From Calditrichota bacterium (GTDB taxonomy: Bacteria; CLD3): a stretch of 64,000 nt of DNA. The stretch covers positions 11,187-75,186 of the forward strand of contig QQUF01000038.1 in assembly GCA_008501735.1 (NCBI GenBank), in the 5' to 3' direction. The position numbers and the translations under genes were made by a program. The notes below the pieces were generated by a model that saw only the letters and a list, made by a program, of their open reading frames with translations, ran no database searches and was not told the DNA's origin. Positions within the stretch are counted from its first letter, which is position 1. Each line of letters starts with the position of its first letter. Below are positions 34,786 through 45,147 of the stretch, piece after piece.

Positions 34786-35703
34786 ATGTTAGCATTTATT
34801 TTTCCTGGACAGGCTTCACAGTTTGTTGGAATGGGAAATGACCTTTACGAAAAATTTAATTTAGCAAAAGAATACTATCAAAAAGCTGACGAAATCACAG
34901 GCTTAGCTTTAAAAAATATTTCTTTTAATGGACCTCTCGAAGAACTTAAGCAAACAAAAATTACTCAACCTGCAATTTTCGTTCACAGCGTGATTCTTGC
35001 AAAGCTTTTGTCAGAGAAAGGAATTTCTCCGCAAATGGTCGCAGGACACAGTCTTGGCGAATACTCAGCCTTAGTAGCCGCAGAAGTTCTTAGTTTTGAA
35101 GATGCTTTGAAAATCGTTGCTTTACGTGGAAAATTGATGCAAGAAGCTGGTGAAAAGCAAAAAGGAACAATGGCAGCAGTTATTGGGTTGGCTTCTGACA
35201 AAATTCAAGCAGTTTGCGACGAAGCTTCGGAAGTTGGAATTGTCCAAGCAGCAAACTTTAATTCACCTGGACAAATTGTGATTTCCGGTTCAGTTGAAGG
35301 AGTTCACAAAGCAATGGAATTAGCAAAAACTACTGGAGCAAAAATTGTCAAAGAATTAGTTGTAAGTGGTGCTTTTCATTCGCCTTTAATGAAACCTGCC
35401 GAAGAAGAACTTTCAGAAGAATTGAAAAAAGCAAATTTCCAAAATGCAAAAATTCCAATTTTTGCAAATGTAACAGCAAAAGCAGTAACTGATGCAAATG
35501 AAATACGTGAACTTTTAATCAAACAATTGACAAGTCCTGTTTTGTGGGAAAATTTAAGTCAAGAAATGATTTCGAGTGGAGCAACAAAATTTTTGGAAGT
35601 CGGTCCTGGAAACGTTCTCAAAGGATTACTGAAAAGAATTGACCGAAGTGCAGTTTGCGAGACAGTCGGACAAATTGAAGAATATGAAAATTTAGAATTG
35701 TAG
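34786..35703 (+). CDS. fabD: Malonyl-CoA:ACP transacylase
   Basis: The 305-residue enzyme transfers malonyl from CoA to acyl carrier protein. The active-site GHSLGEY motif gives S89; the FPGQASQ start, the catalytic His in SGAFHSPLM and the GPGNVLKGL block are all present. The open frame extends 16 codons upstream, but family proteins begin at the MLAFIFPGQ equivalent, so ATG 34786 is used. It is the first gene of the fabD-fabG-acpP-fabF-rnc run, and the gap to mlaF is 96 nt. Confidence 0.95.
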   Translation: MLAFIFPGQASQFVGMGNDLYEKFNLAKEYYQKADEITGLALKNISFNGPLEELKQTKITQPAIFVHSVILAKLLSEKGISPQMVAGHSLGEYSALVAAEVLSFEDALKIVALRGKLMQEAGEKQKGTMAAVIGLASDKIQAVCDEASEVGIVQAANFNSPGQIVISGSVEGVHKAMELAKTTGAKIVKELVVSGAFHSPLMKPAEEELSEELKKANFQNAKIPIFANVTAKAVTDANEIRELLIKQLTSPVLWENLSQEMISSGATKFLEVGPGNVLKGLLKRIDRSAVCETVGQIEEYENLEL

Positions 35704-35736
35704 TTAAGAAATAAAAAAAATTTTATAAATTTTAGA

Positions 35737-36480
35737 ATGATGAATCAAAACCTTAAAGATAAAGTAGCCGTTGTTACTGGTTCAACAAGAGGAATCGGAA
35801 AAGCGATTGCTCTTGAACTTGCTCAAGCAGGTGCAAAAATCGTTGTAACAGGCACAAACGAAGCGAAACTCAAGTCTTCTTTAGAAGAAATTCAGGCAAC
35901 AGGAACCGAAGCAATTGCAATCAAATGCAATGTCGCAGATTTTAACGAAGCGAAAATGCTCATTGAAGAATCTGTTAAGGCATTTGGTAGGATTGATATT
36001 TTGGTTAATAATGCAGGAATTACTCGCGACAATTTGATCGTTCGCCTAACAGAAGAAGATTGGGACAGCGTAATTGAAGTCAATCTCAAAGGGGTTTTCA
36101 ATTGCACAAAAGCAGTAACAAGAACAATGATGAAGCAGCGTTATGGAAAAATCATTAACATTACTTCTGTTGTTGGTGTTTCTGGAAATGGTGGTCAAAG
36201 TAATTATTCTGCTTCTAAAGCTGGAATAATTGGTTTCTCAAAATCTCTTGCCAAAGAGCTTGCTACCAGAAACATTAATGTAAACTGTATTGCACCTGGA
36301 TTTATTGAAACTGATATGACTGCTGAACTTGGAAATTCAGAAGCACTTTTAGCTTCTATCCCACTTGGCAGAACAGGAAAATCTACTGAAATTGCAAAAG
36401 CCGTTGGATTTTTGTCATCACCTGATTCAGATTACATTACAGGTCAGGTTTTACACGTTGACGGTGGAATGGTAATGTAA
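35737..36480 (+). CDS. fabG: 3-oxoacyl-ACP reductase
   Basis: The 247-residue short-chain dehydrogenase reduces 3-oxoacyl-ACP with NADPH. The cofactor motif TGSTRGIG lies at 14-21; NNAG, the catalytic S144 (NITSVVG), Y157 and K161 (YSASK) follow, as do the C-terminal FLSSPDSDYITGQVLHVDGG motifs. It starts 33 nt after fabD. The frame opens with two Met codons (35737 and 35740) and either could be used. Confidence 0.95.
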   Translation: MMNQNLKDKVAVVTGSTRGIGKAIALELAQAGAKIVVTGTNEAKLKSSLEEIQATGTEAIAIKCNVADFNEAKMLIEESVKAFGRIDILVNNAGITRDNLIVRLTEEDWDSVIEVNLKGVFNCTKAVTRTMMKQRYGKIINITSVVGVSGNGGQSNYSASKAGIIGFSKSLAKELATRNINVNCIAPGFIETDMTAELGNSEALLASIPLGRTGKSTEIAKAVGFLSSPDSDYITGQVLHVDGGMVM

Positions 36481-36549
36481 ATTTTACAAATAATTTTTTA
36501 TTAATTAAATAACCAATCATTAGTTTTTAACCACTTATGGAGTTAAGAA

Positions 36550-36777
36550 ATGGCAACAAACGAACAAGTAATTGACATCATTGTAGAACAACTTGGTGTT
36601 GAAAAAGACAAAGTAGTTCCAGAGGCTTCTTTCATTGATGATTTAGGAGCAGATTCATTGGATACTGTCGAGTTAATTATGGCATTTGAAGACAAATTTG
36701 GAACAGAAATTCCTGACGAAGAAGCTGAGAAAATCAGAACAGTCGGTGATGCAATTTCTTACTTGTCTAAAAACTAA
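36550..36777 (+). CDS. acpP: Acyl carrier protein
   Basis: The 75-residue acidic carrier holds growing acyl chains on a phosphopantetheine arm. The attachment site is S36 in [10 protein letters not shown]. The rest ([17 protein letters not shown]) is typical of AcpP. It lies between fabG and fabF and is followed by a hairpin with a T-run (36790-36836), which may raise the ratio of acpP transcript over downstream genes. Confidence 0.97.
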   Translation: MATNEQVIDIIVEQLGVEKDKVVPEASFIDDLGADSLDTVELIMAFEDKFGTEIPDEEAEKIRTVGDAISYLSKN

Positions 36778-36789
36778 TTTTAGAAACTT

Positions 36790-36836
36790 AAAACTTAACT
36801 TGGCAAGCTAAAATCAGCTAAGTTAAGTTTTTAACT
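36790..36836 (+). terminator. Intrinsic terminator/attenuator between acpP and fabF
   Basis: The 12-bp outer stem AAAACTTAACTT (36790-36801) with AAGTTAAGTTTT (36820-36831) encloses a smaller AGCT/AGCT pairing, and the right arm runs into T's. If it works only in part, fabF and rnc may be expressed below acpP. Confidence 0.7.
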
Positions 36837-36873
36837 TTTAGGAATTTAAAAGATACAAATCTAAGGAAAGATA

Positions 36874-38106
36874 ATGAAAAGACGAGTTGTAATTACAGGA
36901 ATGGGTGCAATAACCCCAAATGGAAATAATGTCGAAGAATTTTGGCAAAATTCAATTAACGGAGTCAGCGGTGCAGGGCAAATCACTTTGTTTGACACCA
37001 CTAATTTCGCTTCAACAATTGCTTGTGAAGTAAAGAACTTCAACCACGAAGGTTACTTGGACAAGAAAGAAGCCAGAAGAATGGACAGGTTTACACAATT
37101 GGGATTGGTTGCTGCTGATATGGCAATTCGTGATTCAGGACTTGATTTAGAAAAAGAAGACCTTACAAGAATCGGTGTTGTAACAGGTTCTGGAATAGGT
37201 GGAATGAACACTTTTGAAGAACAACACAAAACATTGCTTAGCAGAGGTCCAGGAAGAATCAATCCATTTTTCATTGTAATGCTAATTCCCGATATTGTAC
37301 CAGGAAGAATTTCGATTCAGCACGGTCTTAAAGGTCCAAATTATGGAACTGTCTCTGCTTGTGCAACTTCATCTCACGCTATTGGAGATGCTTTTAGAAT
37401 CATTCAGTACGGAGATGCAGATGTAATGGTTTCAGGCGGTTGTGAATCTGTAATTACTCCAATTTCCATTGGCGGATTTAATGCAATGAAGGCACTTTCA
37501 ACAAGAAATGATGACCCAATTAGAGCATCAAGACCTTTCGATACTGAAAGAGATGGTTTTGTAATGGGTGAAGGTGCAGGAATGATAATTTTAGAAGAAC
37601 TTGAACACGCAAAAAAACGTGGTGCAAATATTCTTGCAGAAGTTGCAGGGTTTGGAATGACAGGTGATGCACACCATTTGACTGCTCCAGCTCCAGGAGG
37701 TGAAGGTGCAAGACGTTCAATGGAAAATGCTCTTCGTGATTCTAAATTAAATACTGATGATATTGATTACATAAATGCTCACGGGACTTCAACTCCTGTT
37801 GGAGATATTGCAGAATGTGAAGCAGTCTCAACTCTCTTTGGAACAGATAGAATTCGAATTTCCTCAAGTAAATCAATGACAGGTCATTTGCTCGGTGGAG
37901 CAGGTGCGATTGAGTTTATTCTTTTATCAAAAGCTGTTCAGAATGATGTTGCAAATCCAACAATAAATGTCGAAAACCAAGACCCAGCAATTAAGTTAAA
38001 TGTGATTCCTAACGAAGCTCAAGAATTCAAAATTCGAGCAGGAATTAGCAATACTTTTGGATTTGGTGGACATAACACTTCAATAATTGTCAAAAAATAC
38101 AGTTAA
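36874..38106 (+). CDS. fabF: 3-oxoacyl-ACP synthase II
   Basis: The 410-residue condensing enzyme elongates acyl-ACP using malonyl-ACP. The Cys-His-His triad is visible: C163 (SACATSSHAI), H303 (NAHGTSTPVGD) and H338 (SMTGHLLGGAGA). The length is typical. It begins 97 nt after acpP with the terminator between; the stop overlaps the rnc start by one base (TAATG). Confidence 0.97.
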   Translation: MKRRVVITGMGAITPNGNNVEEFWQNSINGVSGAGQITLFDTTNFASTIACEVKNFNHEGYLDKKEARRMDRFTQLGLVAADMAIRDSGLDLEKEDLTRIGVVTGSGIGGMNTFEEQHKTLLSRGPGRINPFFIVMLIPDIVPGRISIQHGLKGPNYGTVSACATSSHAIGDAFRIIQYGDADVMVSGGCESVITPISIGGFNAMKALSTRNDDPIRASRPFDTERDGFVMGEGAGMIILEELEHAKKRGANILAEVAGFGMTGDAHHLTAPAPGGEGARRSMENALRDSKLNTDDIDYINAHGTSTPVGDIAECEAVSTLFGTDRIRISSSKSMTGHLLGGAGAIEFILLSKAVQNDVANPTINVENQDPAIKLNVIPNEAQEFKIRAGISNTFGFGGHNTSIIVKKYS

Positions 38107-38873
38107 TGATTGAATTAATTCGGAAGTTTTTTACTTCTAAAGAATTAGAGAATCTTCCCACTAATTACGATAAAAAATTAGAAAAAATTCAGAAAGAAAT
38201 TGGTTACAAGTTCAAAGATAAGAACTTACTTGTAACCTCTCTCAAACACGGCTCATTTTTGCAAACCTCATCTGAGGAAAAGACTTTTTCTTATGAAAGA
38301 CTCGAATTTCTTGGTGATGCAGTTTTGGAACTAATTGTTAGTGATTTTCTCTACACCAATTATCCTGAAACACTTGAAGGTGAATTGACGAAAATGCGTT
38401 CGCAGATTGTGAGTCGTAAATCTCTTGCTAAACGAGGCAAAGAAATTGACCTTGCAAATTATGTCCTTATGAGCGAGAATGAAGAAGCAACTGGCGGAAG
38501 GAAACGAAACTCAATCGTTTCAAATGCTTACGAGGCTTTAATTGGTGCGATTTACATTGACGGCGGAAAATCCAAAGCTGAAAAATTTATTTTAAGATTT
38601 GTCTTAGAAAATCATAAAGACACAATTTTGGATAAAAGCTCAATAAATTATAAAGGCAAACTGCTTGAGTATTTGCAATTGAATAAAATCTGTGAACCAC
38701 AGTACGTTGTTGTGCAAGAAGAAGGTCCTGAACACGATAAAGTTTTTACATTAGAACTAATTATTGATGAAAAAATTTATGGCATTGGAACAGGAAGGAC
38801 TAAAAAAATTGCAGAACAAAAAGCTGCTTGTGCAGGTTTAGAAAAACTTGCTTTAGAAAAAACTCAAAATTAA
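38106..38873 (+). CDS. rnc: Ribonuclease III
   Basis: The 255-residue endonuclease cleaves double-stranded RNA in rRNA and mRNA processing. The catalytic signature ERLEFLGDAVL is at 64-74 (E67, D71); a second acidic cluster is in NAYEALIGAIYIDGG. A dsRNA-binding domain covers about 180-252 (NYKGKLLEYLQ, TGRTKKIAEQKAACAGLEKL). It overlaps fabF by one base, a common fab-rnc arrangement that couples translation. Confidence 0.96.
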   Translation: MIELIRKFFTSKELENLPTNYDKKLEKIQKEIGYKFKDKNLLVTSLKHGSFLQTSSEEKTFSYERLEFLGDAVLELIVSDFLYTNYPETLEGELTKMRSQIVSRKSLAKRGKEIDLANYVLMSENEEATGGRKRNSIVSNAYEALIGAIYIDGGKSKAEKFILRFVLENHKDTILDKSSINYKGKLLEYLQLNKICEPQYVVVQEEGPEHDKVFTLELIIDEKIYGIGTGRTKKIAEQKAACAGLEKLALEKTQN

Positions 38874-38895
38874 TTTTAAGAACGAAAGTTTAGAA

Positions 38896-39108
38896 ATGTT
38901 TAAATTTACCTGGACGGACTCGGAAGATATTGGAATTGCTTTGTTTGAAAAATTTCCAGAAATTGAACCGCTTACAGTTAGATTCACAGATTTACACAAA
39001 ATGGTAATTGAGTTAGAGGATTTTGAAGGAGACCCTAAAAAGTCGAATGAAAAAATATTAGAGGGAATTCAAATGGCTTGGTATGAAGAATATCAGGAAG
39101 AAAATTAG
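38896..39108 (+). CDS. iscX: IscX family protein
   Basis: The 70-residue acidic protein matches IscX/YfhJ, a small partner of cysteine desulfurase and frataxin in Fe-S assembly. TWTDSEDIGIALFEKFPEI, the TVRFTDLHKMVIELEDFEGD segment and NEKILEGIQMAWYEE match closely. Elsewhere it usually sits in an isc operon; here it follows rnc by 22 nt and no other isc gene is in the window. Confidence 0.9.
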   Translation: MFKFTWTDSEDIGIALFEKFPEIEPLTVRFTDLHKMVIELEDFEGDPKKSNEKILEGIQMAWYEEYQEEN

Positions 39109-39113
39109 GAAAA

Positions 39114-39136
39114 AGACGCACATAAGTACGTCTCTA
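39114..39136. repeat. Degenerate REP-like palindrome between convergent genes
   Basis: AGACGcAC and GTaCGTCT arms around an ATAA loop, followed by CTA, resemble the element at 33919-33943. It lies between iscX and the minus-strand gene ending at 39149, so it could help end transcription, although the stem has a mismatch. Confidence 0.45.
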
Positions 39137-39148
39137 TAATATTAAAAT

Positions 39149-39811
39149 TTAATCTTCTTCATCACTGGAACTTTGAGGATTTGAATAAAGTTCATCGTCA
39201 GAAGCTGTTCCGTCATCTTCTTCAAAATCACCATTCAGAAAATTTTCGTGCCTTGATTTAAGATTCTCAAAAGCAGCTTTTTGCAACTCAAGTTCCTTTT
39301 TAAGGCTTCCTAATTCATCTTTTGTAGAATCGGCGTTTTCACTTTTAATTCTTCTCAAAAGTTCTTCTATTCCATCAGCTTTTTCTGCGGGCGGAATTTC
39401 TTCTTTTGGAATTTTTGCTAAAGCTCCCGAATGTGTAGGGTCTAATGCTAAAGCCTTTTCAAAAGCGTCGTAAGATTCAGGTTCAAGGACTTTTTTCTTT
39501 TTACACCAAAGTCCAAATTGGTACCAAGATTCTGGGTCGTTTTCATCAACTTTTGCTAATTTTTCTTCGTATTCACGCAAAATCTTTTCATTCGAAGTCG
39601 AAGATTTTCTAATAATTTTTTCAACATCATTTTGAGAAACTGTTAAAATTAAGACTCGCGTTCCTTTACCGATATTAATTTTGTATTCACTATTCGCTTC
39701 AGAAATAATTTTTCCTTCAAGAGAATTACCATTTTTAAGTTTAATTATGTCTGCAAATGAGTTTTGAATTAAAAATATTAGGATTGTTAAAATAAAAATT
39801 AAAGTTTTCAT
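39149..39811 (-). CDS. Exported coiled-coil protein with acidic tail, unknown function
   Basis: The 220-residue protein has a signal peptide (about 1-20). A short beta-rich domain (DIIKLKNGNSLEGKI) follows, similar to small domains found in envelope TPR proteins. A TPR-like helical pair (WYQFGLWCKKKKVLEPESY), a coiled coil and a Ser/Asp/Glu-rich tail (ends SSSDEED) come next. The frame opens at TTG 39823, but GGAGG at 39818-39822 precedes ATG 39811, so that is the start. It lies 14 nt after moxR and is probably cotranscribed. Function is unknown. Confidence 0.75.
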   Translation of the reverse strand: MKTLIFILTILIFLIQNSFADIIKLKNGNSLEGKIISEANSEYKINIGKGTRVLILTVSQNDVEKIIRKSSTSNEKILREYEEKLAKVDENDPESWYQFGLWCKKKKVLEPESYDAFEKALALDPTHSGALAKIPKEEIPPAEKADGIEELLRRIKSENADSTKDELGSLKKELELQKAAFENLKSRHENFLNGDFEEDDGTASDDELYSNPQSSSDEED

Positions 39812-39825
39812 TTTTTCCTCCAAGA

Positions 39826-40809
39826 TTAGTTTGGAAATTCTTTAAGTAATTTTTCTATGATTTCAGCAGAGGAAATTCCTTCTGCTTCTGCACTAAAGTT
39901 TGCTACGATTCTATGTCTTAGAATCGGAACAGCAATTTCTCTTACGTCTTCAATACTTGGTGTTGGTGAGTTGTAAAGCAAAGCTCGTGTTTTTGCTCCA
40001 AGAATCAAAAATTGTGCTGCACGAGGTCCAGCTCCCCAAGAAACAAATTCTTTCACAAATTCTGGTGAAAGGTCATCTTTTGGTCTTGTTGCTGTGATTA
40101 ATTTTACAGCGTATTCGATGACGTTGTCGGCAACAGGAACAGTTCTAACTAACTCTTGAAATTGCAAAATTTCTTCTGCACTCAAAACTTTATTCACTGT
40201 AACTTTACCTGATTTTGTTGTGCGTTTAACAATTTCGACTTGTTCCTCAAAAGAAGGGTAGTCAACAAATAAATTAAACATAAATCTGTCAAGTTGTGCT
40301 TCTGGCAAAGGATAAGTTCCTTCTTGTTCAATTGGGTTTTGAGTTGCCAGAACAAAGAATGGCTCGGGTAAAACATAAGTTTCTCCTGCGGCAGAAACTC
40401 TGTGTTCTTGCATTGCTTCGAGTAAAGCAGCTTGAGTTTTTGGAGGAGTTCTGTTTATTTCATCAGCTAGTACAATGTTTGCAAAAACAGGACCTTTGAT
40501 GAACTTGAAAGCCTTTTTCCCAGTTGAGACATCTTCTTCGATAATTTCTGTTCCAGTGATGTCAGAAGGCATTAAGTCAGGCGTGAACTGAATTCTTTTA
40601 AATTTCAAGTCTAAAACATCGGCAAGAGTACTGATTAAAAGTGTTTTTGCCAAACCTGGAACTCCGACAAGTAAACAATGACCTCGTGAAAAAAGTGAAA
40701 TCAAAAGTTCTTCAACGACTTTTTCTTGTCCGACAATGACTTTTCCAAGTTCGGATTTAAGTTTATCAAAAGCATTCGCTAAGGCAGAAGGTGAAAGATT
40801 CTCAGACAT
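39826..40809 (-). CDS. MoxR-family AAA+ ATPase
   Basis: The 327-residue ATPase has Walker A GVPGLAKT, Walker B in IVLADEINRTPPKTQAALLE and sensor/finger motifs (ATQNPIEQEGTYPLPEAQLDRF). MoxR proteins act as chaperones for VWA or DUF58 partners, in Bat-type aerotolerance systems among others. VWA and DUF58 genes lie nearby at 44103 and 47456 but on the other strand. The frame could open at 40836; GGAG just before ATG 40809 and the resulting non-overlap with tgt make 40809 the better start. Confidence 0.92.
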   Translation of the reverse strand: MSENLSPSALANAFDKLKSELGKVIVGQEKVVEELLISLFSRGHCLLVGVPGLAKTLLISTLADVLDLKFKRIQFTPDLMPSDITGTEIIEEDVSTGKKAFKFIKGPVFANIVLADEINRTPPKTQAALLEAMQEHRVSAAGETYVLPEPFFVLATQNPIEQEGTYPLPEAQLDRFMFNLFVDYPSFEEQVEIVKRTTKSGKVTVNKVLSAEEILQFQELVRTVPVADNVIEYAVKLITATRPKDDLSPEFVKEFVSWGAGPRAAQFLILGAKTRALLYNSPTPSIEDVREIAVPILRHRIVANFSAEAEGISSAEIIEKLLKEFPN

Positions 40810-40825
40810 TTGTTCTCCAAGTTTT

Positions 40826-41989
<1,164 letters not shown>

Positions 41990-42048
41990 TTAAGGTTGGA
42001 AAGTTACTAAAATTAGAAAAAAGAAAAATGTTAAAATTCAATAATCTT

Positions 42049-43254
42049 TTAGGTTCTGTCAAAGTTTTTCAAAAACTCAACTACAAGTGCAATTCTTTCA
42101 GGAATTGTTTTCAAGTCTGCCCATTCGTTTTCTGTGTGAAGTTTTCCGCCAACAACTCCAAGTGCATCAATCGTTAAAATTCCAAGTTTCGCACAATTGC
42201 AAGCATCTGAACCTCCGCCACTTTTTGTCTCTCCGATTTGAAAACCAAATTCTTTGCCGAGTTTAATTAACTTTTGAGCTAACAAGTTTCTCTTTTCAGT
42301 TTCAAGCATAGAAGGCATTGTGATTCCACCAGAAAGTTCGGTTCTTGTTTCAATTTCTAATTTTGGATTTTGAGTAAATGACTTTGCACAAATCTCTCTG
42401 ATTTTTTGTTCCTTTTCTAAAAATAATTCTTCATTCCAAAATCTGCCGTCAATTTCCGCTTCTGCATAATCCGAAACTGTATTGGCAGTGTTGATTGCTT
42501 TTAAAAGTCCAAAGTTAAAAGTAATTCCTTTTTCCAAATCGGTTAAATCAGAAATTTTTAAGATTTTTATTGCAAGTTCATTTACTGCTGAAATGCCTTT
42601 TTCAAAGGCATTTCCAGAGTGAGAATTTTTACCGAAAACTTTGACATAGTAGTGAGCAACACCTTTTCTTGCTGTTACTAAACCTCCGTAAGGTTTGTTT
42701 CTTCCTGCTTCAAAAACGAGAGCTAAATCAGGTTTTTGTATCTTAACAATTTCATTTAAAATTACTTTTCCTGTTGGTGAGCCAATTTCTTCATCGCCTG
42801 AAAGAAAAACTTGAAGGTTAAAATTTTGGGCAATTTTAGTATCTTGTAGAAATTTCAAAATTCCAAAAATTACTACGATTCCACCTTTTATGTCTGCAAC
42901 TCCAGGACCTTTTGCAATTCCTGTTTTTGAGTCAAATTCAAATTTTGTAAATTCTTTTTCTAAAGGGAAAACTGTGTCAAGGTGAGCAATGAAAAGGATT
43001 GTTGGTTTGTTTTCTTGAAATTGATTTTGAGAGGTTAAATGAAAAAAGTCTTTATCACTTTGATTTTTCAAAACGGAGATTTTTGTTTCAAAATCTAAAG
43101 TTGAAAATAGTTTCTCGCACTCAATTGCTACTTTTTGAACTCCTTCTTGATTTTGCGTCCAAGAATTTATTTCAACAAGGTTTTTAAGAATATGGATTGC
43201 CTTAGGAAGGAACTCCTTTGTTTTATTTAAAAGTTCAGATTTATTCATTTTCAT
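42049..43254 (-). CDS. M20-family metallopeptidase (carboxypeptidase G2-like)
   Basis: The 401-residue zinc enzyme cleaves a terminal amino acid or acyl group from small substrates. Metal ligands are H91 (IAHLDTV), D121 (GVADIKGG), E155/E156 (GDEEIGS), E182 (FEAGR) and H373 (KLHTENEW). The catalytic Asp is D93. Its layout fits the CPG2/ArgE/DapE group; the exact substrate (N-acyl amino acid, folyl-glutamate or dipeptide) is open. The start overlaps the upstream membrane-protein gene by 14 nt, so the two are coupled. Confidence 0.85.
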   Translation of the reverse strand: MKMNKSELLNKTKEFLPKAIHILKNLVEINSWTQNQEGVQKVAIECEKLFSTLDFETKISVLKNQSDKDFFHLTSQNQFQENKPTILFIAHLDTVFPLEKEFTKFEFDSKTGIAKGPGVADIKGGIVVIFGILKFLQDTKIAQNFNLQVFLSGDEEIGSPTGKVILNEIVKIQKPDLALVFEAGRNKPYGGLVTARKGVAHYYVKVFGKNSHSGNAFEKGISAVNELAIKILKISDLTDLEKGITFNFGLLKAINTANTVSDYAEAEIDGRFWNEELFLEKEQKIREICAKSFTQNPKLEIETRTELSGGITMPSMLETEKRNLLAQKLIKLGKEFGFQIGETKSGGGSDACNCAKLGILTIDALGVVGGKLHTENEWADLKTIPERIALVVEFLKNFDRT

Positions 43255-43993
43255 CTTTAAGGTTTAAAATTCCGTAATAAAATCCACCGAATAGGAAACA
43301 GACTAAATTTATGTAAGTTACTAAATTTGTTCCCGAAAAAAGTACAACTGCTTGTAAGTTAAGTGGAATCATTAATCCGATGTAGATTGGAAGGTTTTGT
43401 TTAGTTTTTGAAGATTTTAGATTTGGAGCAACTTTCGATTTCCAAAATAAAATTATTGAGGAAGTAAAAAAGATTAAGCCAAAACAAAAGATTGAGAAAA
43501 ATCTTTCAATTGAAGAAATTAGTGAAAATCTTTCAATTGTAAAATGTGGAATGCAAGTGATTGTATGTCCGCAGAGTAGGGTGAAGGCTAAAAGCCCTAA
43601 AAAACTAAGTAAACTTTTAATTTCAAATATTTCACGCTTTATACAAGAAAAAATTAAACTCAAAATTCCGAATCCAGCACCAAAAAAAGAAATGAAAATT
43701 GGAATGTCGTCAGGTGCATTTAAATTTATGAAAACTGATTGCAATATTATTAGAAGTAAAAGAATCCAAGTAATTGAACTCCAAAGTAAGTTTCTAAAGG
43801 GATTCTGCGAAATGAGAAAAGGTAGAATTAAAACAAATGAAATGATGTTTGAGATGAAACTTATATTCTCAGGAAATCTGTTTCCGCCAAGATTTGTAAT
43901 TGAAAGGTATATCAAAAGTGAGCTAAATATATAAACTGAAACACCAATTAGGTTACAAAATCCAAAAGTAAATTTTATTTTAGGGCTAATCAT
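43241..43993 (-). CDS. Polytopic membrane protein, unknown function
   Basis: The 250-residue protein is not recognised. It has about eight hydrophobic helices. HTITCIPHF in the middle holds a Cys and two His residues that could be of interest. It ends inside the start of the M20 gene, so it is probably cotranscribed with the peptidase. No signal peptide or catalytic motif is seen. Confidence 0.65.
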   Translation of the reverse strand: MISPKIKFTFGFCNLIGVSVYIFSSLLIYLSITNLGGNRFPENISFISNIISFVLILPFLISQNPFRNLLWSSITWILLLLIILQSVFINLNAPDDIPIFISFFGAGFGILSLIFSCIKREIFEIKSLLSFLGLLAFTLLCGHTITCIPHFTIERFSLISSIERFFSIFCFGLIFFTSSIILFWKSKVAPNLKSSKTKQNLPIYIGLMIPLNLQAVVLFSGTNLVTYINLVCFLFGGFYYGILNLKDENE

Positions 43994-44102
43994 TTCAAAT
44001 TTCCAAAAAAAATATTAAATTGCACAATTCTTAACGCAAAAAGAGCGATAAGATTTCAAGAAAACAATTTTAACTAATTTATTTAAATCGAGATAAAAAT
44101 TA

Positions 44103-45143
44103 ATGTTTAGGTTTGAAAACCAAGAGATTTTTTACCTTGCACTAATCTTTCCTTTTGTTTACGCCTTAATTTGGGTAATTAATTCCAAAAGGAGAAAAAA
44201 ACTTTTAAAAAATTTCGGAACTAACGTTCTTGTCGAAAGATTGTTGGAAAATGTGATGCCTGTTTTTCGCCGTACAAAAGGAATTTTCATTGGAATTGGG
44301 ATTTTCTTCATTTTACTTGCAATGGCAAAACCCCAAAAAGGAACTGGAGTTGAAGAAATCAAAAAAGAAGGGCACGACATTTTTGTGGCAATTGATGTTT
44401 CTGAAAGTATGAATGCACAAGACGTTACTCCAAGTCGTTTGGAAAAAGCTAAGTATGAAATTAGAAATTTTATTGAAAATCTAAAAGGGGATAGAATTGG
44501 AATCATTGCTTTTGCAGGAGTTAGTTTTGTTCAATCACCTTTGACGCTTGATTACGGAGCAGCGAAGTTATTTTTAGATGTTCTTGAAGTTGGAAGCATT
44601 TCTGAAACAGGAACAGACCTAGCAGGAGCGATTGAAGCAACTCTTGATGCATTAACGAGAGATTCTTCGCCTGCACACAAAGCATTAATTTTGGTAACTG
44701 ACGGAGAAACTCACGATGCAGAAACTCTTGAATGGGCAGAAAAAGCAAGAGACGAAGGGTTGAAGATTTTCACAGTTGGAATGGGTTCGGGAAAAGGAGT
44801 TCCAATTCCTGAATACGACATTCGAGGTCGCAGTAAAGGTTATAAAAAAGATAAAAATGGAAACGTTGTAATCACAAAACTTGATGAATCGACTCTTAGA
44901 GAAATTGGTGAAATCACAGATGGGAAATATTTTCGTGGTGAGAATAATTTATCATTTGAAGAGATTTACAAAGAAATCACAAAACTTGAATCAACAGAGC
45001 TTGGTTCAAGGAAATACACAAATTTTGATGAAAAATATCAAATTCCTCTTTCCATTGGACTTTTCTTTCTTTTAATTGAAGTCCTAATTCCACTTACAAT
45101 TCGCAGAAAAAAAACAAGAAAACTCGGACAACTTTATCAATAG
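44103..45143 (+). CDS. BatA-type VWA domain membrane protein
   Basis: The 346-residue protein has hydrophobic helices at about 10-27 and 60-75, then a VWA domain (about 91-285) and a C-terminal helix (about 315-335). The metal-ion-dependent adhesion site is complete: DVSES (98-102), the TGTD Thr and the TDGE Asp. The family is linked to oxidative-stress tolerance in Bacteroides (Bat) and works with MoxR. The next gene (4 nt later) is a DNA methyltransferase, not another bat gene. The DUF58 gene expected beside it is at 47456, on the far side of the restriction-modification pair. Confidence 0.85.
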   Translation: MFRFENQEIFYLALIFPFVYALIWVINSKRRKKLLKNFGTNVLVERLLENVMPVFRRTKGIFIGIGIFFILLAMAKPQKGTGVEEIKKEGHDIFVAIDVSESMNAQDVTPSRLEKAKYEIRNFIENLKGDRIGIIAFAGVSFVQSPLTLDYGAAKLFLDVLEVGSISETGTDLAGAIEATLDALTRDSSPAHKALILVTDGETHDAETLEWAEKARDEGLKIFTVGMGSGKGVPIPEYDIRGRSKGYKKDKNGNVVITKLDESTLREIGEITDGKYFRGENNLSFEEIYKEITKLESTELGSRKYTNFDEKYQIPLSIGLFFLLIEVLIPLTIRRKKTRKLGQLYQ

Positions 45144-45147
45144 AAAA

